Below, piece by piece: positions 18,615 through 30,154 of a DNA stretch of 64,000 nucleotides; position 1 is the stretch's first letter; each line of letters opens with the position of its first letter. Position numbers and translations under genes: made by a program. The stretch comes from Spinacia oleracea (taxonomy: Eukaryota > Streptophyta > Magnoliopsida > Caryophyllales > Amaranthaceae): NCBI RefSeq assembly GCF_020520425.1, contig NC_079491.1, forward strand, positions 1,116,001-1,180,000, read 5' to 3'. The notes under the pieces are model-generated. The model was not told the DNA's origin, did not search any database, and saw only the letters and a list, made by a program, of their open reading frames with translations.

Positions 18615-21600
18615 GTTATAAAAGGCGGAGAAGAGGCACACGTCTATATTGTTTCACCAGACAGCCAACATGAAAGAACATTGGACAACCACCACTAGAA
18701 TACTCAGTTTACCTGGAAATAGAATAGCTTTGCCGTGCTCCAGAAGTTGACAGTAATGTCAGAGTTGCCAAGACTGATTGACAGAATTCTAAACAAATCT
18801 TCAGGCATTCACAAAGAAAAAGTTCAGACAAACAAAAAATACATGAAGCTAGAAACATCAGTACATACAATTCATATATAGCAAAATTTTATACTTCAGT
18901 AGATCCAAATTTCAAACAAGAATTGGTTGCACTCTTCATGAAAATCGTAAAGGAAAAGGAAAATTATAAGAAATTAATGATCAATCTTTTTGGATTAATA
19001 AAAAGAAAAGACTCATAAAATGGAGAGAAAAAGTAATCCCCATTTTAAATAAATGAACAAAACACGCTGAATAGCGGCTACATCTGTTCTACAAAGGCCC
19101 AAAGCATAAAACCAAAGAGGTTAGAAAGACTACCATATCTTACAATAAAACTCAATGCACAATCCAAATCTGGAACGTATTCTCATTTCCACTCCAGCCA
19201 TATTGTTCTCCTGTCTACTAAATACAACAGTAACCTGCAATGTGTCATATTTGTGGCTGGAGTATCCAGTTCATCACTTCATCCCACAATCTGAAAAGTT
19301 AGTACCAACAAGAATCGAGCCAAGTCACAATGCAAAAGTAGATGGCTCCCACACTCCCTTGGAAAACTATTTTTTTCTTATGTTTTAGTTGCAGTCAAAG
19401 CTTTTGCAAACTTTTCAAGGCGGAGGAGAAAGAAAATAAGAATAAACCAAACCAAACCAAACCAAACCCCTAACAACCTCCCTGCTAGAAGAGAAACCAG
19501 TACCTACCACTACCCCACCTTCCATCATCCCTCCTCCCCGACTACTCATCCATTATCACCCCATCCTCAGCCCTCCTCCTTGACCACACTTCCACCACCA
19601 CTTACCCGTAGCCCTATGCATCCCCAAAAAATCTAATTCTCAGCCTTCTGAATCAGATAGGAAAGACGCTTGCAATTGTAATCAATGTTACTATAGTAGG
19701 GTTACCACAAAAAGTACTGAAAACAAAGAGCAATCTGCCATCAATATTTTCTGATTGGAGAGATAAACTAACATCTCAAGCAGTTTGCAGTGAGATACCT
19801 AAACTTACAATCACAAATATTCCTTCTAAATGGAAATTTTAATCTAGAAACTGGTCCTCTACTTCTCCCAATTTCCCTCTTCAACAATTTTCATAAAAAT
19901 CATTATAAAGAGTAAATAAATAATGAAAATGCATTACAGCTGAATGAATCCCAAGTTTACGACTCCTTTCAAACCACTAAAATATGAGCAACACTCTGTT
20001 TCACAGCTAACATAGGTCAATTTTAATTATGAACAAAGAGTTGTGAAGAAGAGAAGAGAATTGTAATTCTCTGGTGAATTATCTGATGGTAATTAACCAA
20101 TGAACACTCTTATACTATAGTTTTCTCGTGACGTGAAGCATTCATCTACTTGATCATTATTATAACAATGGAACTCAAACAATTGAATGCCCAAACTAGT
20201 AGTGCATGGTGATTTAAAGGAAAATTATATAAACGAAACAACCAAATCAGTGCTTAAGAAAGGAGAGACGAAGATGTTGGCCACAGAAAATATTTTCGAG
20301 AAAATTTATTGCCAACTAGAACATGACACATGCACTTTTACCTTCTACTGAGTAAATCTGTCAACTTTTACTTAGGACCAATATTAAAAGAAAACCACTA
20401 AACTTGGAATTTTTCATAAATAATTCATACATGGGATTATCACAGGGAATACCCTGAACTTGGGATTTATGCATTCACCTTGTCAATTTTTCCTTCTTAT
20501 AATGATTTCAAAATAGGTATATAACTAAAATTGTTAAATCTAAGGGCTAATCTAGTGCAAATTTCATGAAAAGAAGCATGACCACTACTCAATATCCCTC
20601 TTTGCCAACTGTTAGCATTATCATGTACTATAGTAAAGGAGCCAGAATTAAGAAGTCTTAAACTATATGAGAATAAAGAATAAAAAGGAGAGGAGGTCAT
20701 GACTTATGAGGGCTAGGGCTTAAGGGGTTAGAGTAGATGACATCGATGGAAATGAATTTCCAAAGGTGAAGCATAAAAGCAAATCAGGGAGTGTAAGGCA
20801 AACATGCAGATGAGAATACTGGTATTCAGCTATATTGTTATAATCACGGTTCCAGAAACTCACAGCTAAACCACCAACTTTCTGATAAATAATGCACTCC
20901 ATAATTAAGTTTTGAATTATGAGCATCAATGACTTGTAAACTAATACTCCTAACTCCCATGCCACTATGATCATGCTTTCTATAGCCTCACACGGTCACA
21001 CTGATGAAGCAAATTGAACGCCTATGATGCAAGAAAATCCACTTACTCGAACATTTAATATTTGTAACTTTGAACACCAAATACTCAGTGAAATAAAATG
21101 AGAAGGGTTTTACTTTAAACAAATTCCATTCGAACAACGGCATGATTAACCTCCCTTTTCAAATCTTCAACAACTACACTTCCTCCCTATTCGCCCCATA
21201 GGGGCTCCACATGTCAATGAATTGATTTCTCATTTGAACAGCCCTTTAGAGGAACTTCCCTTCCAATTGATTTACGTACTTATTAGTTTACCATTATAGC
21301 ACCGAAATTCTACCTAAAATTCTCAGAGTACTTTGTGGCATTTTAATTCTCTCAGTTATTTGTGGCATTTTAATTAACCAGAAGAGTTTGACGGAAAACA
21401 TAGTCTACCTACCAAACTATAAGTATTAAGCTTAACCTTGCGTATGTAACTTCAAGTTTGACATGAAAAAGTCTACCAAATCAAAGTGATATAACATGTA
21501 AACAACTCACTTAACACCAAAAAAAAAAATATATATAAGCTGCACATTCAATTAACAACTAATTCTAATCTACTAATAGGCCTCCAATCAGGGCCACAAC

Positions 21601-22231
21601 TTACAACTAGCAAATAAGTATAGAATATCATCATACTAATGGAAAATAGTTGCTCCTACTTTTAGGATTTTAGCTGTAAAAGTCAACAAAAATTAAAGAA
21701 TTATGAGACAATCACAAGATTCACAACTAGCAAGTAACTATACAATTCCACGCGGCAGAAATCAAACGGCATCAGAGAGGAAAGTATGGATGAAATTGAA
21801 AAATAAATTTATAAGTTAACAGAAACCGCTCATTACTATAGAGTTCTCAAACACAATGCATGTCAAATCATCAAATGAGATATAGAACAACAAATGTTAG
21901 ATGCTACACTGAACCACAAGGAGAAGAAAGAGCGGTAGACCTGTATGAGGTAGAAAGTGGCAGTGGATGTCAGTGGATAGAGGTCAAGGTATCACTGAGA
22001 GCTTCAGAGAACTTTTGATTTCTGACCTTACTCATTGATGACATTTGTCAAACCCAATTTACCGAAAGAAAAGATCCTTCAAAACAACAGCACCACCTAG
22101 CAAGAAACAAAGATTGGACGAAAAAGGAAGACCAAACAAGTAGTTGTGTTATTAGCACTAACAATTAACAAGAGAAGCAAATGGAGATACACAAAAAAGA
22201 TAACACAGCTGAGAGAGAGGCTTCAAATGTG

Positions 22232-22235
<4 letters not shown>
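18615..22235. other. Gene-poor intergenic region
   Basis: About 3.6 kb of A/T-rich sequence with no frame or splice pattern I could tie to a gene on either strand. A short AAACC-type simple repeat lies at about 19445-19470. The part near 22.5 kb is the 3' side of SDH3. Confidence 0.4.
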
Positions 22236-22290
<55 letters not shown>

Positions 22291-22314
22291 GAGGGAGAGA
22301 GAGAGAGAGAGAGA
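22236..22314. repeat. (GA)n microsatellite
   Basis: About 79 bases of GA repeat, with a short GGGGGAGGG interruption near 22288. Open frames over it (RERERE or SLSLSL) are artefacts of the repeat. Confidence 0.97.
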
Positions 22315-22551
22315 ACAAACATTACAAATGCTGCATAAGAACTCAAAATTATTTTATTTGAGTTTTGAACAACCAGTCATTTCACTAGACTAATGTTGTT
22401 CTCTAGTTGGAATAGAAAATTAAATCTAAAACTGTCAAAGGGATTCGACACAATTATAATTTCATCCATTCCTCTTTTTGTAATTTGAATTCAGTAAAAT
22501 GTTGCTGAGTTCCTCTCATGGCAGGTGTTTCTTCTAAAGTTGAACGTAAAT

Positions 22552-23925
22552 TTAGTTTAAAGGGGTGAGATACACAAAAGAATCCTTGAGTACGATTATA
22601 AGGAACAAGCTCCATAAGACCAAGATATAATTCCGGGTAACTCCATGGTGAACATAATCAACCAGAATCTGTCGGACCCCATCCAGCGACCTATGACGAA
22701 TTCCATGATAAACGTAATAGGAAAAGGCGAGGGCAGCAATCTCAAGAGATATCAAATGGAGCTTTGAAGAATAAAAGACCGCCTGGTAAAAACTTGGATA
22801 GGTGAAGCAAATAGAACCCATCTTCATATAAGCAAGGGAGAATAACAGATATGCACCCGTGAGGTACATTCCAGATACTCTATGCAAAATCGACAAGGTG
22901 GAATTAGATTGTGGCCGGTAAATGAGAAGATGAGGAGATAATGGGCGAAGGACATTCTTATGATCATCAACATTAACTTCTCCCTTTCCACCCTTTATCT
23001 CATTATCTACAAAAGAACATAACATAAATTAATAATTAGAAACTTATGGTAGCATAATCTAAACAATTCATGCGAAAAAACAGAAGTCAAGGGGAGTTGA
23101 TCAGTTGAAAACAGTAGGTAGATTAACTTCCTAAGAGGCTAAGATTGACCAAACCCACTTATAACTCTTTCTAAGATTCATATCAAGAAAAAAAATAGCA
23201 TCTAATTCTAGGTATGAATAAACATTATATAGCTCCTGTTTTCCGCCCTGATTTCATTATACTTCATAATTTCCATGGTGATATAAATTGGGAATTCACG
23301 ACAAAATCTGGAAACGTTTTGATTAAATACTTCTACATTGCGAAACTAGTAGTTACGGAGTATCTCTTATTACCAAACGGCAATTTAGAAACAATGACAT
23401 GAACAAAAAATGGTGGTTACTTGAATTATTACCTAATTTGTTAGTGATATCACTGGATAAGAACCTGGCAAAGCTATAATTTGCGAAACCGGGGCGAGAA
23501 GCAGGCAAAAACGAAGGACCTGACTGTTTTCCAGCAGCACCAATTGATGAAAAATACGCATTAAGAAACCCTAACCCTTGTTCAGTGTTGCTTGGTGCGA
23601 TTCCACCCGATTGATTTGCAATCCCTGCCATTCTTGCTCCATATCCATCACACCCAAGGGTCTGCACATAAATCATAAAGTTATTTTGAATATTCCGAGT
23701 TGAATTTGATAAATGATCTTGATTTCTCAAAGATTTACAGTTGTTTTTGTTTGATGAATTTAATAGTCCGTAATTAAGACTATTTTTTGACAAATACACA
23801 GATAAATTGGAGATTAAAACCAATTAATAGCGAAAATTGAAGAGAAAATGAGTTGAACTTACTGAATTGAAGAGCGAGGAGCGAGAAGATCTGGAGAATG
23901 AACGCCCAATTCGAGAAAGCATCAT
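22552..23925 (-). CDS. SDH3: Succinate dehydrogenase subunit 3 (cytochrome b560 membrane anchor), mitochondrial
   Basis: Three minus-strand exons: 23925-23863, 23661-23433 and 23006-22552, with donors GTAAGT and GTAATA and TGCAG/TTGTAG acceptors, phases agreeing. The first exon (MMLSRIGRSFSRSSRSSLFN) and much of the second form an arginine- and serine-rich mitochondrial presequence, ending near FARFLSSDI. The third exon holds the conserved part: RPLSPHLLIYRPQSNSTLSI, HRVSGMYLTG, a second membrane helix, and the YHGIRHRSLDG motif carrying the heme-ligand histidine region. It anchors complex II in the inner mitochondrial membrane and helps bind ubiquinone and heme. Total about 248 residues, somewhat longer than usual because of the presequence. 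It looks intact. Confidence 0.93.
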
Positions 23926-24035
23926 TTTGCCGATGTATGGATGGAGAAGGTGGGTAAAATGAAGACCAAAATCTATTACGAACTCCTACTACCTCCGTTC
24001 CTTGTTGTTTACCGTTTACACAAATCTAGAGATGT

Positions 24036-24890
24036 CAAAACGATTACTCAAATCGGGTCTGGGTCGGGTCATCTTGGATCTCGGGTCATGAATTGGTCGG
24101 GTTGGGCCATTTTATCACTCGGGTTCAGGTTGGGTTGAGAATTTTCCGGGTCATGTCGGGTTATTTTTTCATTTCGGTATAGGTCGGGTTCTGTTCAGTT
24201 CGGGTTCGGGTCGGGTCTTTTTCTAGTCGGGTACAATTACGGGTTCGGGTCTTAACGAGTCGGGTCAAGTTTGGATCGGATAATTACTGGGTCGGTAGGG
24301 TCGTGTTCACTATCGGACAGACGGACACGGGTTAACACCGGGTACGGTAGCTATCAGGTCTACTCAAGTTTTAACCTTATAATTAACTTTTACGGAGTAT
24401 AATTTTGGTTAAATTTGGTTTAACGATTTTCACTTGTTATAGATTAGTTAATTATAAAAAATAATATTAACTTGATATAATTTATTATTTAGTTAGGTCA
24501 ATGACAAATCGGGTTGTCAACAGGTCGCGTAAAATCAGGTAACGAGTTGTCATGAATTGAGTCAATAACTGGTTTCATCGGGTTATAATCGGTCTCGAGT
24601 TGACATTGGGTCGGGTGTTGAAACGGGTTCGGGTCATTTTTCGGTCGGGTAAGATGACTCAGTTCTGTTATCGGTTATATTTCGGTCGGGTGTCAGGTTC
24701 GGGTTCGGTTCATACATTAACGGGTCGAAATCGGTCGTCGGATTTAACGGGTTGGATACGGTCGGGTTACGGGTTTCCTATTTTACAAAATTTCGGGTCC
24801 CGGATCGAGTCCAGATCCTTAAAAAAACAAGTCGGTTCGGGTCGATTTCTCGAATCGGGACAATTTTTGCCGGCTCTGCCCACGTCCCAT
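24036..24890. repeat. GGGTCGGGT-rich dispersed repeat upstream of SDH3
   Basis: Dense, degenerate GGGTCGGGT/CGGGTTCGGG units in one orientation over about 850 bases, starting with GAGATGTCAAAAC-type sequence near 24035 and ending with GCCGGCTCTG near 24887. The ends faintly resemble hAT termini, but no 8-bp duplication was found. It begins about 110 bases upstream of the SDH3 start codon. Confidence 0.6.
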
Positions 24891-25303
24891 TGATAACATA
24901 TTTTTTTTGAAAAGAAATAGTAACCCAAAAAGAATTAAATAGCATCATTAAAAGCATATATAAAGAATATTCTTCCCTACCCCCTTTGATGAACTTTAAA
25001 GGACAACCCACTAAAACTAAACATGGAGTAATAAAGCTCTTCCACCTGAAAAGTGAAAACGCCCCTTTCTTCTTTTACTTGGTTACTAAAAAGCTTTGTG
25101 TCATCTTGTGTAAAAAGCTCTTTGCCCCCCTTTTAAGTTCCCTCACCCTTTTGAGAAACTAAGAGATTGAAGTAACCAAAAGGACGTTAATGCTAAAGAT
25201 CAAAATACATGATTGATTAGCTTAACATACAAGTATACAACACACCTCAAAAAACCTCTAACATTGTAAGAATATACCGATTTGAATCATGACAACTGTC
25301 TAA

Positions 25304-25617
25304 GGCTAGTTTGGTTGACATTCTAGTGTATGAAAAATTTCATTTCCTAAGAAATAAAAAGCAAAGACGATGTTTAGTTGACATGAGCATAGGAATTTCT
25401 CTAAAATAGAGGAAGTTATTTACCTAGTCCCTGGTTAAGTAACTTCTTATGCTCAACCAAACAAGAATATCCAATTTCTATCCCAAAATGGAGAAAATTA
25501 CTTAACTAATCTCCTAGATAAGTAACTTCTTACGTTCAACCAAACAGGAATATCCAAATTCCTATGAAGTTAAAATACAAGGGAAATATAAATTTCCAAA
25601 TTCAACCAAACATCACC
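25304..25617. mobile_element. Tourist-type (PIF/Harbinger) MITE
   Basis: The ends are inverted copies, GGCTAGTTTGGTTGACATTC at the left and TTCAACCAAACATCACC at the right, flanked by TAA on both sides (25301-25303, 25618-25620). This 3-bp duplication and the GTTTGGTTG core are typical of Tourist MITEs. 314 bp, non-coding. Confidence 0.85.
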
Positions 25618-26359
25618 TAATAGATGCGTAGAACAATTCATTCGTAAAGGAAGTTTTTATTCAAGAACTTCAAACCAAAGGAGCCTCCAAGATTGAACTT
25701 CAAACCAAAGGCCTCCAAGATTGGATTTTTAGCCTAACTATGAAATATTGGTGTAGAGATTAAGGGCAAACAATGTAGCCATGATTCAATAAGATACCAA
25801 CATCAAAATTTTAACGAACTAAACTAGTTAATCATCCACACACTATGAAAAGTTGTTTTAGTGTCAAATGCACAACTTGATGGAATTCATGATGATTGAT
25901 AAACATATGCCCACTAATCTTTGTTAGCAAAATTGCAAAGGTTGATCAATATGCCCCCTAACATATGTTAGCAAAATTGCAAAAGGTTGCTAAAAAAAAT
26001 AGTTACTAATATGAATTTATGATAAACCAAATTTAAGGGCAACATTATTATTCCAACATAATCACCATAATGCCAACAATAGCTAAAGAAGCATCAAATC
26101 CATTACAACAAAAATAACATCAAATCCTGAAACACACAATTTAAAAGACCCAACCAACATAACTAATCCTAATTACCAAGAACACAACTTTCTTGATAAT
26201 ACACATCAAAATCATCAACATATTAAACACCAGCAATCTTCTCCGTGCTTAACTAGCCTGTTTTTACCACCATTGATCATTCATTAGAGATAGTTAGATG
26301 ACCCCTTTCGTCATCTAAAACAGGCACATTACTCGTTCACTTCCCACCATTGTTGTTCC

Positions 26360-26797
26360 TTAACATTGGAACATATTTGGAATTGCTTGAATAGGGCAAG
26401 GAAGCTGCCATGGCTCAAGCAAATTATCAGGAATCACGGGAATATCCATTGCGAAACCACTAGCATCCTGCATAAACTGGAGCACGGAATTCAGAGATCT
26501 TAATCTATCGGTAAGCTCCATCATTTGAGCTCTCAGGACATTGTTTTCGGATTCGACACCGATGTAATGCTGTGTGACAACATCTGTTTTCTGAGAAATC
26601 TCTGAATTCTGTAATTTCAGCTGATTTACTTCTTTCAGCAGCTCATCAAGGTGTTGCTGCTTCTTCATCCTCGATCTACGTGCCGATTCGCGGTTTGAAA
26701 GCATCCGTTTTCGCTTCCTATCATCCATATTCGCGTACCTCGGGTCAGAATCCGACCCGGAACTCACCGGCTGCGGTTGCTGTTGCTGTTGCTGCAT
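26360..26797 (-). CDS. bZIP transcription factor, S1 group (bZIP11/44/53-like)
   Basis: Single-exon minus-strand CDS of 145 residues from the ATG at 26797 (MQQQQQQPQPVSSG). An upstream in-frame TTG is not a start. The basic region RKRKRMLSNRESARRSRMKK has the N-x7-R signature and is followed by a leucine zipper through LDELLKEVNQLKLQN and VLRAQMMELTDRL, with a C-terminal tail ending IPNMFQC. Small intronless bZIPs of this kind bind ACGT cores, heterodimerise with C-group bZIPs and adjust amino-acid and sugar metabolism in the nucleus. Group membership is confirmed by the conserved sucrose-control uORF in the leader (26978-27064). Which S1 paralogue it is cannot be settled here. Confidence 0.93.
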   Translation of the reverse strand: MQQQQQQPQPVSSGSDSDPRYANMDDRKRKRMLSNRESARRSRMKKQQHLDELLKEVNQLKLQNSEISQKTDVVTQHYIGVESENNVLRAQMMELTDRLRSLNSVLQFMQDASGFAMDIPVIPDNLLEPWQLPCPIQAIPNMFQC

Positions 26798-26977
26798 CCT
26801 AATCAAAGAGATTTCCGTTTACCTAAAGTCGGAAATCAGTCGCTTTCCTCTAAATTCAAACAAATAAGGGGATTTTTTTGGGAGGTACTGTAGGAAATTA
26901 GGGTTTGGGTTTGACGAAATTAAAATCTAGAAAAATCGACCTAATTAAATCTATGACAATCAAAGACGATGATTAAT

Positions 26978-27064
26978 TCATGAGAAAACGTAGAACCAGT
27001 ACAGGAAAACAACAGAGAACGAATGGAGAATTCGAATCCTCCGCATCTGAATTTGACAGCTCAT
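26978..27064 (-). CDS. Sucrose-control upstream ORF (SC-uORF) of the bZIP gene
   Basis: A 28-codon uORF, ATG at 27064 and TGA at 26980-26978, in the leader 181 bases before the bZIP start. Its C-terminal end HSFSVVFLYWFYVFS is the hallmark of the conserved peptide of S1-group bZIPs, which stalls ribosomes when sucrose is high and so represses the main protein. The N-terminal part (MSCQIQMRRIRIL) is shorter than the 40-odd residues usual in Arabidopsis, and an internal ATG could give a 22-residue version. The conserved end is what matters for stalling. Confidence 0.93.
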   Translation of the reverse strand: MSCQIQMRRIRILHSFSVVFLYWFYVFS

Positions 27065-27493
27065 ATAGGCTCGATAAACATTGAATTGAACTTCAAAACC
27101 ACCAGATCTTGAATTCCAAGAACAAATAAAAAAGAGAGGGAACTAGAATTGCCAAATTCGACAGGAAAACTGAGAAATCGATGAGAGAGAAAGGGGAATT
27201 TGGGGAAGAAGATTAAGATGAACTTATCTGAAATAGGAGAGAGAAATTGGGGAAAAGAGGGAAGAAAGAAGGTTTTGGTATAGCTTATGGAAGGGGTTTT
27301 ATAGAATTTTAAGGCAGTGTTTGTCGCACTGTTTCGTGGAAGGTGCGACGCTTTTTTTCAAAATTTTCCACGTTTAGGGTCTGGCTATCATTAATTTTCT
27401 ACCCACTCTTATCTGATAAATAAATAATATATTCCGCAATTAAATGCCCATTATTCGTCCAATCACTCGTATTTCCTGGGTTTGCATTGGAGA

Positions 27494-27860
27494 TACAGGT
27501 GATCAAAAATCGGGTCGGATCGGGCTTTAACACTAAAAATCATGTCCAGATTTATAAATTTGTTGCGGATTGAAGCGGGCTTTATGGGACGACTCGGGCT
27601 TTGTACTCCGTCCTCTTTTCGGCCGGGTCGGGTTAATGGGTAGGATTATGATTCATCATGTTTAACTGCAGGTGATCAAAAATCGGGTCGTGTCGGGTTT
27701 TAACATAACTCGTACCCAAACACATAAATTTGATGCGGGCTTTCGAGTTGGGTCCGGGCTTTGATCTAAACAATATGTATTTGAAAATTCCCAAAAACGT
27801 ATTTTTTCGATTTGGGCCAGCTCGTCGAGCTATATTTGATCAGGTCGAGTTTGTACAACA
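27494..27860. repeat. CGGGTCGGG-type repeat, two related units
   Basis: Two units starting with CAGGTGATCAAAAATCGGGT, at about 27497 and 27672, each followed by CGGGCTTT-type words. It belongs to the same broad class as 24036-24890 and 51479-51648. The CAGGTGATCAAAA start is hAT-like, but no clean ends were found. Confidence 0.55.
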
Positions 27861-27959
27861 TAAAAATCAATATGATGTTTCGATCAGGAGAAAAAAATGA
27901 AAATATTGAAGGAAATAATTATTTTTTATTGGATATGCTTTTATCATACTTATCTTTAA

Positions 27960-28160
27960 GGTTTTTTCTATTTGACTTATTTATCTGAACTTATATTATC
28001 TTTTTGAATTATCTTAACTTATTTTATCTGAAATAAACTTATTTGTCTTAAATAAACTTATTTGTGTGTAAAATGTCTAGAAAAAAATATATTTTATCCG
28101 AACTTATATAATATAAACTTATTTCATCTGAAATAAGTCAAAATAAGTCGAATAGAACAT
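27960..28160. mobile_element. Probable MITE with TTCTATTYGACTTATTT inverted ends
   Basis: The left arm TTTTCTATTTGACTTATTT and the inverted right arm AAATAAGTCGAATAGAACA face each other, with TAA on both outer sides. The interior is made of CTTATTT/ATAAACTTATTT units. Tourist-like, but ends are not exact. Confidence 0.55.
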
Positions 28161-29957
28161 AACTAATAATTTTTTGGAGTCTTATGAATTGTATAAGTGT
28201 GCTTATGTTTTGTGTTTTAGTAGCTTAATTTTTCTGTTTTTCTAGTTGTTGTTTTTTTTGGTTTCAATTGTAATTTTCTTTCTTGGGATTATTCCTCATT
28301 TGAATAGAATAAAAAATCGTACAAACTACAAGTGTATCATTATCCTAATATAAAAAATTGTATAAGTGCATCGTTATCCTAATTTTAAATTCAATTAATA
28401 ACATGACATATTTGATTTAGAAGTGATGACTAATAAGATTGTGGTTGTTTTGAGTTTTGCCGGTGGATCGAGCTTGATTGCTTGTAATGATTGATTGGGT
28501 TAATTTTTCCCAAAAGTATTTCGATTGTATACGGATTTCAATTTAGAGCTTATTCTGATGGAGAATATTTTATCTATATATTTGACTATTAGACACCAAT
28601 ATCATATTGGGAAAAAATGCTTAGGTCTAATGGAGGATTTTTTGTCGTATTCAAATCTGCAGGCTTAACTACTAAGCTAAAGCATCATTTGTGACATTTA
28701 CTTAATTGTGAGACAATGACTAATAGCGCGATAGTTGAATAGGAAATGAGTGACATGACATGTGGTCTTAGACAAATACATATACTATTATGTGAAACAA
28801 TCATGCACCTTCAAGGGCTCCTACTGAATTGTCAAATTATTTACCATGATTTAAAAGTTACTATGTAAGTATTACATATATTATACGATACGATGAGAGA
28901 TGACGGTATATTAGTTTAAATGAAAATGATAAAGATTGCAACATGCGACGACCTTTAAGCCGTGTCACATTGATGACATGTCATGCTTATGTGTCATGAT
29001 TTAAATTGAAAACTAAAATATTTAACTTATATAACCTATTATACATGTTACAAGAAATTGTAGGAAAATCTCAATATTCTAATTTGTTTCCTTCTTTATA
29101 TCGATTACCTTATTTACATATTTTCATAGTAAAAATATTGCATTGGTAGTAAAAATATTATGATGACGCATAGACTACGTTGCGCTGGCCTATATGTACC
29201 GATTAAACTCCGACACGTAAGATTACGATAACTAAATGTTGTCGCAACTTGCAACCTTTAACATCACCCTTATTTTAAATTTGTTGGAAAATGAAGCAAA
29301 CCCCCATTGGTTTCGTTACTTGGTCAAATCAAATCAAACAACTTTAAATTAACAAAGTGGATCTATTTTATAGAATTAAAAAATTAATCTTGATATTGTG
29401 TAAAGCCAGGTAGAGCACATTGGCTGGGGGTTGAGTTAGGTGTGTAGAAGAAATCTTCCCATATAAGCAAGAGAAATAAAATAAATAAAATAAACAAAAC
29501 AAAGATTTTACGTGTTTAAGATGTACTATAAATTTATTGTACCCTAACATAATTCTACTCGGTTTTTAATGTAACTTTTAATATGCTTTGATTAACTTTA
29601 TATCATAAAAAAAATTTGATAAATAAACAATTTAAAGGATTAAATAATTAATTTTATACATGATTGATTTTACACATTTTAAATTAGCTTTTAATCAGAT
29701 ATATAATATTTATTATACCCCGCTGCAAAATAAGAATTTGTGTAAACCAAATTGGAAAATCTGGAAAGTTTAGGCTGGCAATGGAAAATGCAAGCAGCCT
29801 ATGTCAAAAATATAAATAAAAAATGCAAGCAGCCAAGCATGTTGTATGACGCCAGCTTAGGCTTTGGAAATCCGATGGCCGTCTTTCTCTCGGTCAAGGT
29901 TTCGTGCCTTGATTACATTTTTTGGATTATTATATTTCTTTATTTTACTTTGTATTT
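28161..29957. other. Intergenic, no gene seen
   Basis: About 1.8 kb of A/T-rich sequence without a supported frame, RNA gene or complete repeat. Confidence 0.4.
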
Positions 29958-29964
29958 TTGTCTT

Positions 29965-30147
29965 TTTTTTTTTTTTTAATAGGTAAGAAGAAGGGACCCT
30001 AACTGAACCAGCACCTAGCACAGGTGAACCAGTCCAGCTCCGCATGTCATCGCTTGAGCCACTCCCAAGCATAATGCAGTTGATGGGGCTCGAACTTGTG
30101 ACTTCCAAGTCACAAGGTGAGTTCCCCACCAACTCCACCAACTTATG
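29965..30147 (-). mobile_element. tRNA-derived SINE
   Basis: On the minus strand the head reads AGTTGGTGGAGTTGGTGGGG (A-box-like) and, about 35 bases on, GTTCGAGCC (a Pol III B box). The body ends with CTTACCTATT and a poly(A) run (T-run 29965-29977 on the plus strand). A short direct repeat TTGTCTT on both sides (29958-29964, 30148-30154) may be the target duplication. Non-coding. Confidence 0.75.
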
Positions 30148-30154
30148 TTGTCTT

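Noticed and set aside
22146-22393. Open frames of Arg-Glu and Ser-Leu repeats
   Set aside because: Produced by the (GA)n microsatellite on either strand.
24600-24893. 97-codon plus-strand open frame
   Set aside because: Falls within the GGGTCGGGT-rich repeat; composition explains the absence of stops.
26798-26806. Start of the bZIP at 26806
   Set aside because: That codon is TTG; the first ATG in frame is at 26797, and homologues begin near there.
29395-29460. tRNA-like word (AAGCCAGGTAGAGCACATTG)
   Set aside because: Superficially like a D arm, but no acceptor stem, anticodon stem or T arm can be formed.
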